From an uncultured Lachnospiraceae bacterium (lineage in GTDB: Bacteria; Bacillota; Clostridia; Lachnospirales; Lachnospiraceae): a DNA stretch of 64,000 nt. The stretch's first letter is position 1, and each line of letters begins with the position of its first letter. Positions 31,279 through 40,538 of the stretch are shown one piece after another. The translations under genes were made by a program, and so were the position numbers. The stretch spans positions 1 to 64,000 of the forward strand of contig CAKRES010000006.1 in the NCBI GenBank assembly GCA_934317845.1. Direction: 5' to 3'. The notes under the pieces were generated by a model, which saw nothing but the letters and a program-made list of their open reading frames with translations, had not been told where the DNA came from and did no database searches.

Positions 31279-33582
31279 ATGAGCAAATTGACTATAATCA
31301 TTCCCATGATGAAGCCATGTCCTTATCTTACAGAATGTATGGACAGCCTGGCACAGCAAAACACCAGAATGATGGATGTGCTGATCGTAAGGGACTTTGA
31401 GGATGAGGAATGTCAAAAAGAAATAGAAGAATTTAAAAAAACGTATGCTACGAAATTCCCCGTAGAGCAGGTTTACTTAGAAGATGAAAGTGGATTATCC
31501 GGGCTTAGAAATTATGCGCTGATGAACTGTCAGGGAGAATATGTTATGTTTATGGAACCGGAGGATACTCTGACGGAGGGAACGATCAGGGAACTGTTAG
31601 ATGCTGTGCCAAATCTTCCGGTGCCGCTGGTTTATTGCAGAGTGAAACCTAAGCATCGTCTGATCAGTGGGTATCACGAAGAGTATGAGGAAGAAGTGGT
31701 GCATTTATTTGAGACAGATAGTGCCAAGCTGGAGAAACGTCCTGCGATTGATCAGACAGATGCCAATTATGAAAAGGATGCCATTTCCTACATGGTAGAG
31801 CTTCGGGATCATTTAGAGGACTTTACAGTGCTGGGGTGCATGTTTCATAAAAGCTTCTTAAAAGAAAATGATATCCTGTTTTCAGATTCCATTCATTTTT
31901 ATCTGGATGCACCATTTATATCCAAGGTGTTGATGAATGCCTCCAATACGCTTTCAATAAAAGAGGGAGCCTACATTAGGAGAAACGGAACATTTCGTTA
32001 TGAGATTGAGAAGGGCAGAGGGATAAAAGAACGGATGAAGGATTACATGAACTGCTATGATCAGGCATACAGTATGTGTATCAGTAATCCGGGAATGATG
32101 CTTTTGATCCAGGAGACCATGTGTACCAGGTATGTCAACATGGTGATCCGTATGATCGCCAAAAGCAAGGACCAGGCATTTGTTGATGCGATCTATCAGA
32201 CATATCATGATCAGATGAACCGAGTAGATAAACGAGTGATCGCCAGCTTTTCCGCATTGGAGCGCAAACATTTAAAACTGTTAAAAAAGGGAGACGAAAA
32301 AGCCTCCATTGCTTATATGAAGACATATATCCGCAAAAAGAAACGGGAGTATTTCTTTCGCAAAAAAGCAGTGTTTTTACGTACGATCGCAGATCGCTTA
32401 TTTGGAAATATGGATGTTTTGGAACGGTATATTTTATTTGAGAGTGGTCATGGACAACGGTATTATTCTGATCCGAAATATATATATCGCTACTTACAGA
32501 AAAACTATCCGGGAGAATATCGTTGCATCTGGGTAGCCAACAATAAAGAACTGGCAGACCGGATCGAGGGGCATCGCATTACGGTCAGACAGAATAGTCT
32601 GCGTTATTTTTATTATGTGCTGCGGGCAAAATACTGGATCAGAGATACAAGACAGCCAATCTGGTGGTATAAAGCACCGGAACAGAGATTTATTGCCACA
32701 TGGCTAGGTACGCCGATGCAAAAATGGTTTTTGGACAAGCAGGCATTTCTGGATGGGGAGCCGGCATTGCGCAGAGGTTTAAAGGCACAGGTAGATCAGT
32801 GGGATTATGTGATCAGTGCAAATGACTATACGAGTGAGTGCCTGAAGTCTGGCTTGGGGGTGCGCTCATCCCAGATCCTTAGGATCGGACAGCCGAGAAA
32901 TGATCTGTTTTTTGAGAAAGACTGTGAGACACAGAAAAAACAGCTTAAGGAAGAAATGGGATTGCCTGCGGACAAAAAGACGATCCTTTATGCTCCGGTT
33001 TGGAGAGAAGAGGAAGCCACTGATGTGGGTGATATGTATAAAATGCAGCTTGGTCTGCACCGTATGAAAGAAACATTGTCAGAAGATTATGTGGTACTGA
33101 TACGCATCCACGATCATATCACAGGTAAAATGATCTTAGACAAGGCACTCGAAGGTTTCGTCTATGATTTCAGCTTTTACGATGATGTGCAGGAATTGAT
33201 GCTGGTGTCTGATATGATGATCACGGATTATTCGTCCATGATCTTTGACTATGCGTGTCTGAAACGTCCCATCTATTTTTATTGGTATGACCGGGAAACA
33301 TTTGAAAAGAATCTGGATCAGTTTTATTATTCTTTTGAGGAAGCATCGCTTCCAGGTCCTGTATGTAGCACGACACAGGAGATTATTAATTACATCAAAG
33401 AGACAGATCATGGCATGGAACAGTTTTCTGAGGCGAGGGAGGAGTTTTATCAGAGTTATTGTTCCGTGAATGGGCATGCGTCAGAAACGCTGGCTCGAAA
33501 GTGTTTTCAGGAAATGCATGACCTGTTTGAATACGAGGATGAGAAGAACCTTAATTTACAATCAGATCGTTCTGTGATATAA
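31279..33582 (+). CDS. GT2-like/CDP-glycerol glycerophosphotransferase fusion
   Basis: 767 residues. The first 250 resemble a family 2 glycosyltransferase (LTIIIPMMKPCPYLTECMDSL; VLIVRDFEDEEC; YVMFMEPEDTL). A helical linker follows, then from about 375 the glycerophosphotransferase domain: YFYYVLRAKYWIRDTRQP, TWLGTPMQKW, LRIGQPRNDLFF, ILYAPVWREEE and the donor motif MMITDYSSMIFDYACL. The C-terminal half adds glycerol phosphate (or a related polyol) from CDP-glycerol to a polymer, as in TagB/TagF. No signal peptide or TM. The combination suggests a protein that adds a sugar and a glycerophosphate. First gene of the teichoic-type cluster. Confidence 0.8.
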   Translation: MSKLTIIIPMMKPCPYLTECMDSLAQQNTRMMDVLIVRDFEDEECQKEIEEFKKTYATKFPVEQVYLEDESGLSGLRNYALMNCQGEYVMFMEPEDTLTEGTIRELLDAVPNLPVPLVYCRVKPKHRLISGYHEEYEEEVVHLFETDSAKLEKRPAIDQTDANYEKDAISYMVELRDHLEDFTVLGCMFHKSFLKENDILFSDSIHFYLDAPFISKVLMNASNTLSIKEGAYIRRNGTFRYEIEKGRGIKERMKDYMNCYDQAYSMCISNPGMMLLIQETMCTRYVNMVIRMIAKSKDQAFVDAIYQTYHDQMNRVDKRVIASFSALERKHLKLLKKGDEKASIAYMKTYIRKKKREYFFRKKAVFLRTIADRLFGNMDVLERYILFESGHGQRYYSDPKYIYRYLQKNYPGEYRCIWVANNKELADRIEGHRITVRQNSLRYFYYVLRAKYWIRDTRQPIWWYKAPEQRFIATWLGTPMQKWFLDKQAFLDGEPALRRGLKAQVDQWDYVISANDYTSECLKSGLGVRSSQILRIGQPRNDLFFEKDCETQKKQLKEEMGLPADKKTILYAPVWREEEATDVGDMYKMQLGLHRMKETLSEDYVVLIRIHDHITGKMILDKALEGFVYDFSFYDDVQELMLVSDMMITDYSSMIFDYACLKRPIYFYWYDRETFEKNLDQFYYSFEEASLPGPVCSTTQEIINYIKETDHGMEQFSEAREEFYQSYCSVNGHASETLARKCFQEMHDLFEYEDEKNLNLQSDRSVI

Positions 33583-33622
33583 TAGGTTGGTTTGATTGGA
33601 TGTTAAGAATATGGAGAACACT

Positions 33623-34408
33623 ATGAACGTATTTTTTAAGAATTTTATGCGCTATCGATTTTTATTGGTGGAGCTCATCAAAAAGGGTGTGAAGTTAAAA
33701 TATCGGCGTTCTTATCTTGGTATTATATGGACGCTTTTAGAGCCACTTCTTACGACGATCGTATTGACGATCATATTTGGCTCTTTGTTGAACCGTGGCA
33801 ATAGTGCAAGCTATCCGGTTTATATTTTATCAGGAAGACTGTTATACAGCTTTTTTTCTACCGGAACCAACACGTCGATGAAGTCGATCCGGACCAATTC
33901 CGGCATGATCAAAAAGGTTTATGTGCCAAAGTATATGTATCCGCTTTCTTCGGTGATATACAATTATGTGATCTTTTTGATCTCACTGATCGTGTTGATC
34001 GGGGTAAGCCTGTTTCTGGGTATCCATCCAACAGCAAAGATCCTTCTGACTCCGATACCTTTGTTGATCTTATTAGTATTGACGGTAGGAGTGGGACTGA
34101 TCTTATCCACACTTGCAGTATTTTTCCGGGATCTGGAATACCTTTGGAGTGTTGTTTTGATGTTGATCATGTACTCGTCCGCAATCTTTTATTACGTGGA
34201 GGATATTGTGAAGAAAAGTCCGGACAAGGCGATCTTATTCCATGCCAATCCCCTGTATTGCTGCATTGCAGTATTTCGTGATTGTGTGTTTGGAGATCCG
34301 ATCCAATGGAAGCTTTGTGCGTATGCAGCAGTATTTGCTGTGATCAGCTTTTTTGTCGGAGTCTTTCTTTTTTATAAAAAGCAGGATAAATTTATTTTAC
34401 ACATCTAA
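33623..34408 (+). CDS. Teichoic acid/polysaccharide exporter permease, TagG-like
   Basis: From ATG 33623 (GGAG 6 nt upstream) the product is 261 residues, an ABC-2 type permease: amphipathic KKGVKLKYRRSYLGIIWTLLEPLL, then about six transmembrane segments. The KYRRSYLGIIWTLLEP pattern is typical of TagG/Wzm exporters. Pairs with the ATPase encoded 17 nt downstream to flip a lipid-linked polymer. Longer starts at TTG 33596 or ATG 33611 have poor ribosome binding sites. Confidence 0.88.
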   Translation: MNVFFKNFMRYRFLLVELIKKGVKLKYRRSYLGIIWTLLEPLLTTIVLTIIFGSLLNRGNSASYPVYILSGRLLYSFFSTGTNTSMKSIRTNSGMIKKVYVPKYMYPLSSVIYNYVIFLISLIVLIGVSLFLGIHPTAKILLTPIPLLILLVLTVGVGLILSTLAVFFRDLEYLWSVVLMLIMYSSAIFYYVEDIVKKSPDKAILFHANPLYCCIAVFRDCVFGDPIQWKLCAYAAVFAVISFFVGVFLFYKKQDKFILHI

Positions 34409-34425
34409 AAATATGAGGATAGATT

Positions 34426-35166
34426 ATGGGAAAGCCAGTGTTAGAGGTGGATCATGTATCCATGCAATTTAATTTAAGTCAGGAAAAGGTAGACAACCTG
34501 AAAGAATATGTGATCAAGCTGTTGAAAGGACAGATTTCTTACAATGAATTCTGGGCATTAAAGGATGTTTCTTTTACCTTAAACAAGGGAGATCGTCTGG
34601 GAATCCTTGGAATGAACGGAGCAGGAAAGAGTACTCTTTTAAAGGTGATCGCAGGTGTATTAAAAGCAACAGAAGGAACCGTGAAGACACGAGGTAAGAT
34701 CGTACCGCTTTTAGAGCTTGGAGCAGGTTTTGACAAGCAGTATACCGGCGCAGAGAACATTTATTTATATGGTTCAGTGCTTGGATATTCCAAATCTTTT
34801 ATCGATGAAAAGTACGATGAGATCGTTGAGTTTTCAGAATTGAAAGATTTTATCAATGTACCGATCAAGAATTATTCTTCCGGTATGAAAGCGCGTCTGG
34901 GATTTGCGATCGCTACCGTAGTGGATCCGGAGATTTTGATCCTGGATGAGGTACTTGCAGTCGGTGATGCAAAATTCCGCAAGAAATCGGAGGCAAAGAT
35001 CCAGACAATGTTTGATAAAGGTGTGACCGTTTTATTTGTGTCACATTCATTAAAGCAGGTGAAACGCATCTGCAATAAAGCAATGATCCTGGACCACGGA
35101 ACATTATTGGAAATTGGAGACATTGGTCCGGTCAGTGATAAATACCAGGAAATGTTAGATGCATAG
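34426..35166 (+). CDS. Teichoic acid/polysaccharide exporter ATPase, TagH-like
   Basis: 246 residues with Walker A GMNGAGKSTLLK, the signature YSSGMKARLGFAIA, Walker B ILILDEVLAVGD and the His loop VSHSLKQV. The N-terminal extension and FWALKDVSFTLNKGD lead-in are those of TagH/Wzt-type ATPases. It lacks the long C-terminal domain of B. subtilis TagH. It powers the permease upstream. Confidence 0.9.
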   Translation: MGKPVLEVDHVSMQFNLSQEKVDNLKEYVIKLLKGQISYNEFWALKDVSFTLNKGDRLGILGMNGAGKSTLLKVIAGVLKATEGTVKTRGKIVPLLELGAGFDKQYTGAENIYLYGSVLGYSKSFIDEKYDEIVEFSELKDFINVPIKNYSSGMKARLGFAIATVVDPEILILDEVLAVGDAKFRKKSEAKIQTMFDKGVTVLFVSHSLKQVKRICNKAMILDHGTLLEIGDIGPVSDKYQEMLDA

Positions 35167-35178
35167 GAGGCAAAAGAT

Positions 35179-35586
35179 ATGAAAAAGGTAATAACGTATG
35201 GTACATTTGATCTGTTACATGTAGGACATATTAATATTTTGCGCCGGGCAAAGGAGATGGGAGACTATCTGCTCGTAGTGCTTTCTTCTGATGAATTTAA
35301 TGCATTAAAAGGAAAGAAAGCATATTATTCTTATGAGGACAGAAAAACGATCCTAGAGGCGATCAAGTATGTAGATGAGGTGATCCCGGAGACTTCCTGG
35401 GATCAGAAGATTTCTGATGTACAGAATAATGATATTGACATTTTTGTTATGGGACATGACTGGACCGGTAAATTTGATTTCTTAAAAGATTATTGTGAAG
35501 TAGTATATCTTCCAAGAACAGAAGGGATTTCTACGTCTAAGATCAAAGGAGATCTAAAGCTCGGAGTAGACAATAAAGAGGCTTGA
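35179..35586 (+). CDS. tagD: Glycerol-3-phosphate cytidylyltransferase
   Basis: 135 residues with GTFDLLHVGHINIL (HxGH at residues 14-17), KKAYYSYEDRKTIL and ISTSKIKG, the three conserved blocks of TagD. It makes CDP-glycerol from CTP and glycerol-3-phosphate, the donor used by the transferases on both sides. AGGAGG 8 nt upstream. Confidence 0.93.
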   Translation: MKKVITYGTFDLLHVGHINILRRAKEMGDYLLVVLSSDEFNALKGKKAYYSYEDRKTILEAIKYVDEVIPETSWDQKISDVQNNDIDIFVMGHDWTGKFDFLKDYCEVVYLPRTEGISTSKIKGDLKLGVDNKEA

Positions 35587-35609
35587 TTACCCGGATCTGG
35601 AGGCGGATT

Positions 35610-36803
35610 ATGAAACAACACATAAAAAAGTTTTTGAGAAGACTGGCACTGCTGTGGTATCGTCTGCTGGTGAAAGTACTTCCCCTTTCTAAGGATGTCA
35701 TTGTATTTGAATCAAATGTGGGGCGGAATTATAGTGGCAACGCCAAATCTATCTATGAATGCATGCTGAAAAACGGATGGGATCAGAAATATCATCTTGT
35801 CTGGTCATTGGAAAATGTAAAAGAAAATGTACCGGGCAAGGTAACGATCGTACGTCGTACCCGTTTGAAATATTTATATTACATGGCAGTGGCGAGGATC
35901 TGGATCTCCGACAGCCGTATGCCAAAATGGCTCATCAAGCGGCCGGGCAATACTTATATCCAGACATGGCACGGAACGCCGCTTAAAAAGCTGGCACTGG
36001 ATATGGATGTGCTGAGCATGGGTGGCAGCACGGATGTTCAGAAATACCATGACAATTTTGTGGCAAATACAAAAACATGGGATTATCTGATCTCACAGAA
36101 TGCATTTTCGACAGAGACATTTCGTCGTTGCTTTGCATTTCATAAGGATATGCTAGAGATTGGGTATCCGAGAAATGACGTGCTTTTTGAGAAAAATAAT
36201 GAAAAGGATATCACGGCATTAAAGAAAAAACTGCATCTGCCGCTGGATAAGAAGATCATTTTGTATGCGCCGACATGGCGGGATGACCAGTATCATGCCA
36301 AAAGCATTTACAAGTTTGTGAGCGACATGAATTATGATAAAATGCAAAAAGCATTGTCTGATGAATATATCATGATCGTAAAGTTTCATTATCTGGTGAA
36401 GGATCATATTGACTGGAGCAAGTACAAAGGTTTTATCTACGAGTTTAACCAGCATCAGGATATTTCGGATCTCTATCTGGTTTCTGATCTTATGATCACG
36501 GATTATTCTTCTGTAATGTTTGATTACAGTCTGCTTCGCCGCCCGATGTTTTTCTTTGCGTATGATCTGGATAATTACAAAAATAATTTACGTGGTTTTT
36601 ATTTTGATTTTCTGGATACAGCTCCGGGACCTGTGGTGGAGACAACGGATGATCTGACCAATGCGATCCTTACTTATGACAGTGATGCATGGCGTGAGAA
36701 GTACGATGCCTTTTCTGACAAATATAATCACGCAGACGACGGACATGCGTCCGAGAAGGTGTGTCAGCTTGTAGAAGAAAAGCTGAAAGCAGTGACCAAT
36801 TAA
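35610..36803 (+). CDS. CDP-glycerol glycerophosphotransferase
   Basis: 397 residues from ATG 35610 (GGAGG upstream; an earlier ATG 35583 overlaps tagD without a site). Contains YLYYMAVARIWISDSRMPKWL, IQTWHGTPLKKLALD (HGTP), LEIGYPRNDVLF, IILYAPTWRDDQ and LMITDYSSVMFDYSLLRRP. This is the TagB/TagF/TarF catalytic half without an added sugar-transferase domain. It transfers glycerol-phosphate onto the linkage unit or polymer at the cytoplasmic face of the membrane. Substrate specificity is not decidable from sequence. Confidence 0.9.
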   Translation: MKQHIKKFLRRLALLWYRLLVKVLPLSKDVIVFESNVGRNYSGNAKSIYECMLKNGWDQKYHLVWSLENVKENVPGKVTIVRRTRLKYLYYMAVARIWISDSRMPKWLIKRPGNTYIQTWHGTPLKKLALDMDVLSMGGSTDVQKYHDNFVANTKTWDYLISQNAFSTETFRRCFAFHKDMLEIGYPRNDVLFEKNNEKDITALKKKLHLPLDKKIILYAPTWRDDQYHAKSIYKFVSDMNYDKMQKALSDEYIMIVKFHYLVKDHIDWSKYKGFIYEFNQHQDISDLYLVSDLMITDYSSVMFDYSLLRRPMFFFAYDLDNYKNNLRGFYFDFLDTAPGPVVETTDDLTNAILTYDSDAWREKYDAFSDKYNHADDGHASEKVCQLVEEKLKAVTN

Positions 36804-36821
36804 ATGAAGGAGTGAAATGCG

Positions 36822-37958
36822 ATGAAGGAACTGGGATATAAAATATTTGCGATTCTTTATCGCATTTTTTGTATCTTCCCGATTCAGGATAAACAGGTAT
36901 TTCTGATCATGACACATGATGCAGGTCCGGAAGGGAATGTCCGTGTGGTGGCGGATCACATGAAACAGCTTGGCAAAGGCTATCAGTTTGCCTGTTTGAG
37001 ACGGGAGGATACCTATTTTGGACGTTCCCTTAAGAAAATGTGGCATTTTTTCATTGTGGATGCCTATAAGCTGGCAAGAAGCAAACGGATCTTTTTGGAT
37101 AATATGTTTCTTCCTATGGCGTATTTTAGGGTGCGAAACGGCGTTCAGGTAGTGCAGATGTGGCACGGCACAGGGGTGATCAAAAAGATCGGTGCCGACG
37201 CCAATGAGGGACATTTAAAAGAACTGGAACAGCGTGCCAACGAAAATAACACGCATCTGATCGTAAGCTCGGAGACAACAAAGCGCATTTATGGGCAGAG
37301 CTTTTCCATGCCTATGGATCGGGTGTTCATTACAGGAATGCCACGGACAGACTGTTTTTTCAATGCGCAGAAGCGTCAAGTACAAAGAGAGTTTTTTGAG
37401 AGAGAATACCCAAAGATCAAGGGAAAAAAACTGGTGTTATATGCACCGACATTCCGGGATGCCTTTGTCGATCACCCGCATCTTGCTTTATCAGTACAGC
37501 AGTTGAGCGAGACGTTGGGGGAAGAATATGTGATCGGGCTGCGGCTGCATCCGTATGTTGCGAGACATTATGAGAGCAGGGAAGAAAATGAAAGGGTACT
37601 TTTGTTAAATTCTTACCAGAGCTTAAATACCTTATTGTTTGCGACGGATATTTTGGTCACAGATTATTCTTCCATTGTGTTTGAATATGCGGCACTGCAT
37701 CGTCCGATGGTATTTTATGCATATGATCTGGATGATTTTTCCAAAAAAGGGCGAGGCTTTTACTGGGATTATGAAGCCTATGTACCGGGACCGGTAGTGA
37801 AGCAGGAAGAGGCACTGGCAGATACGATCCGTGAAGTATCCCGGATGTCCGAAGAAGAATACGAGAAAGTCTATCATCTATCTGATTTTGTAACGCAGAC
37901 CTATGCTTATCAAGATGGAGAAGCAACCAAACGGCTTGCAGCATTGCTGCAACTATAG
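36822..37958 (+). CDS. CDP-glycerol glycerophosphotransferase family protein
   Basis: 378 residues, with RNGVQVVQMWHGTGVIKKIG (HGTG in the place of HGTP), FITGMPRTDCFF, KLVLYAPTFRDAF and DILVTDYSSIVFEYAALHRP. Third transferase in the cluster and the most divergent; a polyol-phosphate primase (TagB-like) or ribitol version would be possible. AAGGAG lies 12 nt upstream. Ends 34 nt before the ParB-like/BMP gene. Confidence 0.85.
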   Translation: MKELGYKIFAILYRIFCIFPIQDKQVFLIMTHDAGPEGNVRVVADHMKQLGKGYQFACLRREDTYFGRSLKKMWHFFIVDAYKLARSKRIFLDNMFLPMAYFRVRNGVQVVQMWHGTGVIKKIGADANEGHLKELEQRANENNTHLIVSSETTKRIYGQSFSMPMDRVFITGMPRTDCFFNAQKRQVQREFFEREYPKIKGKKLVLYAPTFRDAFVDHPHLALSVQQLSETLGEEYVIGLRLHPYVARHYESREENERVLLLNSYQSLNTLLFATDILVTDYSSIVFEYAALHRPMVFYAYDLDDFSKKGRGFYWDYEAYVPGPVVKQEEALADTIREVSRMSEEEYEKVYHLSDFVTQTYAYQDGEATKRLAALLQL

Positions 37959-37992
37959 AGAATGCCGTCAGGCAAGAGAAAAGGAGAGAAGT

Positions 37993-39933
37993 ATGTCAGT
38001 ATACGATTACCAGGATGCGCTCAAACTCGGAACGAAAGAGTATCGTGCCGCAATTTCTGCGGGAGAATACCCGTTCCTTCCGGTGCTGGATGAAATTTTA
38101 AAACATGTAACAATAGAAAAAGAAATGAATATGGGTTTGGTGGAGATTCCGCTGAATCGCATTGTGGGAACCAGTACAGCAGGACGTACGCAGGCATTTG
38201 CCCGCAATTTTATGCCACTTTTGGAGATGGGGTCGGAGTTTGGCGCGAAATGGAGTACGCTAAGTGATGCCCAGGTAGAGGAAGGGATTCGTGATCCGAT
38301 CCAGGTATACGAATATCTGAACCGTTTCTATGTGGTGGAGGGTAATAAACGTGTCAGCGTTATGAAATATTTTGATGCTGTGACGATCATGGCGAATGTT
38401 ACCAGAAAAGTGCCAAAAAAGACGGATGATCTGGAAATTCAGATCTATTATGAATTCATGGATTTTTACGAGATCGCAGGGATCTATTCGTTCAATGTGT
38501 CAAAGCTTGGTATGTTTGACAAGGTACTGGAGCTGACCGGTGGCTATGAGCCGTGGGATGAGGATAAGCGGAAAGAATTTAATTCGGCTTACCAGCGTTT
38601 TAGAAAAGCCTACACACAGCGCGGCGGTGATAAGCTCCCGATCAAGTCTGGAGATGCGATGGTGGCATTTTTGACGTTCTACGGATTTGATAAAATGAAG
38701 GAAATGACGCCAAAGCAGATGGAAGAAAATGTCGTCAAGATGTGGAATGAGTTCATTATGCTGACACAGGGCGAGCAAGTGGATCTGGTGATGGATCCGA
38801 AGGAAACGAAGAAGGCACCGATCAATAAAAAGATTTTAAATTATCTGTTGCCAAGCAGAGAGAAAAGATATGTGGCAGCCTTTGTTTATGACAAAACACC
38901 AGAGCAGTCAGACTGGATCTATGCACATGAGCTGGGACGTCTTTATTTGGAGGAACATTTAAAACAGGAGCTGGAGACAAGAAAGGTTATTACGGATAAG
39001 ACCGGGGAAGAAGCGGAGCAGGTACTGGAAGAGGTGATCGAGGACGGCGCCGATGTCATTTTCACGGTGACACCAAATCTGATGGAACCTACGTTAAAGG
39101 TAGCGATCAACCATCCGGAAGTCAAGATGCTCAACTGTTCTTTAAATACGCCGCACCGCTACATCCGTACTTATTATGGGCGTATGTATGAGGCCAAATT
39201 TTTAAATGGTCTGATCGCAGGATGTATGGCAGAAAATGACAACATCGGTTACATTGCAGAGTATCCGATCTACGGATCGATCGCCAATGTCAATGCCTTT
39301 GCTTTGGGAGCCAAGATGGTCAACCCTCGTGCGAAAGTATATTTGCAGTGGTCGACATTGAAGGATTCCAATTTTTACGATGTGTTTATTGAAAAAAATA
39401 TCCGTTACTTAGCAGGACAGGATATTATTACACCGGACAATCCATCCAGAGAGTTTGGTTTGTTTTACCGTGGAGAAAAAGGACCGGTCAATATGGCAAT
39501 GCCGGTATGGCATTGGGGCATCTTTTATGAGAAGATCATCCAGAGCGTGTTAAGCGGGTCGTGGAAGCGGGATGAGCAGGAGAGTGCCAAAGCTTATAAT
39601 TACTGGTGGGGGTTGTCTTCCGGAGTTGTGGATGTCATCTGTTCCCAGAACGTTCCGTTAGAAACGAGACGTCTGGTGGATCTTATGAAGTCCAGTATTG
39701 TCAAAGGAGATTTTTATCCATTTGCGCATAAGCTGGTCGATCAACAGGGAAATGTCAGAAATGACGAAGAACGTAAACTCACACCGGAAGAGATCATGGG
39801 AATGAATTGGCTGCTTGATAATGTTGTGGGCATGATTCCAACAATATCACAGCTTAGAAGTGAGGTGCGCCCGGTCGTGGAACTGATCGGCATTGCACCA
39901 AAGGAAGAAGCAAAGGGTGAGGACAATCAATGA
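37993..39933 (+). CDS. ParB-like/BMP (Med-like) fusion protein
   Basis: 646 residues from ATG 37993 (AAGGAGAG 6 nt upstream). Residues about 35-140 match a ParB/sulfiredoxin-type fold (VEIPLNRIVGTSTAGRTQAFA, RDPIQVYEYLNRFYVVEGNKRVSVMKY). From about 265 to the end is a basic-membrane-protein (Med/PnrA) periplasmic-binding fold (RYVAAFVYDKTPEQSDWIYAH; EDGADVIFTVTPNLMEPTLKVA; NIGYIAEYPIYGSIANVNAFALGAKM), which in other proteins binds nucleosides. There is no signal peptide or lipobox, so it should be cytosolic, unlike transport BMP proteins. Downstream of teichoic genes and 4 nt overlapped by the phosphoesterase. Confidence 0.75.
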   Translation: MSVYDYQDALKLGTKEYRAAISAGEYPFLPVLDEILKHVTIEKEMNMGLVEIPLNRIVGTSTAGRTQAFARNFMPLLEMGSEFGAKWSTLSDAQVEEGIRDPIQVYEYLNRFYVVEGNKRVSVMKYFDAVTIMANVTRKVPKKTDDLEIQIYYEFMDFYEIAGIYSFNVSKLGMFDKVLELTGGYEPWDEDKRKEFNSAYQRFRKAYTQRGGDKLPIKSGDAMVAFLTFYGFDKMKEMTPKQMEENVVKMWNEFIMLTQGEQVDLVMDPKETKKAPINKKILNYLLPSREKRYVAAFVYDKTPEQSDWIYAHELGRLYLEEHLKQELETRKVITDKTGEEAEQVLEEVIEDGADVIFTVTPNLMEPTLKVAINHPEVKMLNCSLNTPHRYIRTYYGRMYEAKFLNGLIAGCMAENDNIGYIAEYPIYGSIANVNAFALGAKMVNPRAKVYLQWSTLKDSNFYDVFIEKNIRYLAGQDIITPDNPSREFGLFYRGEKGPVNMAMPVWHWGIFYEKIIQSVLSGSWKRDEQESAKAYNYWWGLSSGVVDVICSQNVPLETRRLVDLMKSSIVKGDFYPFAHKLVDQQGNVRNDEERKLTPEEIMGMNWLLDNVVGMIPTISQLRSEVRPVVELIGIAPKEEAKGEDNQ

Positions 39934-40538
39934 AAATACTCGTATTAGCGGATGAAGAATCCAGATATTATTGGGATTTTTTTGACAAGGAAAAGCTGGG
40001 AGGGATCGATCTGATCTTGTCTGCCGGAGATCTGAAAGCAGAGTATCTGTCCTTTCTGGCTACCTATGCCAAAGTTCCCATTTTATATGTGCACGGCAAT
40101 CATGATGACCGCTATGATAAGAATCCACCAGAGGGCTGTATCTGCATTGAGGATGAGATTTATGTGTACCGTGGAGTGCGGATCTTAGGACTGGGTGGTT
40201 CCATTCGGTATAAACCAGGCAATTACCAGTATACACAAAGTGAGATGAGAAACCGGGTGAGAAAGCTGTGGTTTAAGCTGAAGCGGCAGAAGGGCTTTGA
40301 TATTTTACTGACCCACGCTCCTGCTTACCATATTTATGATGGAGAAGACCGGGTACATGAAGGGTTTGAGGCATTTGTGTCCCTGTTGGATAAATATTCT
40401 CCTAAGTTTTTTGTGCATGGACATATTCATATGAACTATGGAAGAAATAACAAGCGGGAACGTGTATATAAGGATACTCGTGTGATCAATGCATTTGAAC
40501 GATATATCTTTGAATATGAGGAAGGAGAAGAAAACTAA
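39930..40538 (+). CDS. Calcineurin-like metallophosphoesterase
   Basis: 202 residues with ILVLADEES (in place of D-x-H), LILSAGDLKAEYLS (GDL), VHGNHDDRYD (GNHD), LLTHAPAYH and FVHGHIHMNYG: the metal ligand blocks of the phosphoesterase superfamily; the first block is altered (ADEES rather than D-x-H). Cytoplasmic. ATGA overlap with the ParB-like/BMP gene suggests linked function. Substrate unknown. Confidence 0.8.
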   Translation: MKILVLADEESRYYWDFFDKEKLGGIDLILSAGDLKAEYLSFLATYAKVPILYVHGNHDDRYDKNPPEGCICIEDEIYVYRGVRILGLGGSIRYKPGNYQYTQSEMRNRVRKLWFKLKRQKGFDILLTHAPAYHIYDGEDRVHEGFEAFVSLLDKYSPKFFVHGHIHMNYGRNNKRERVYKDTRVINAFERYIFEYEEGEEN

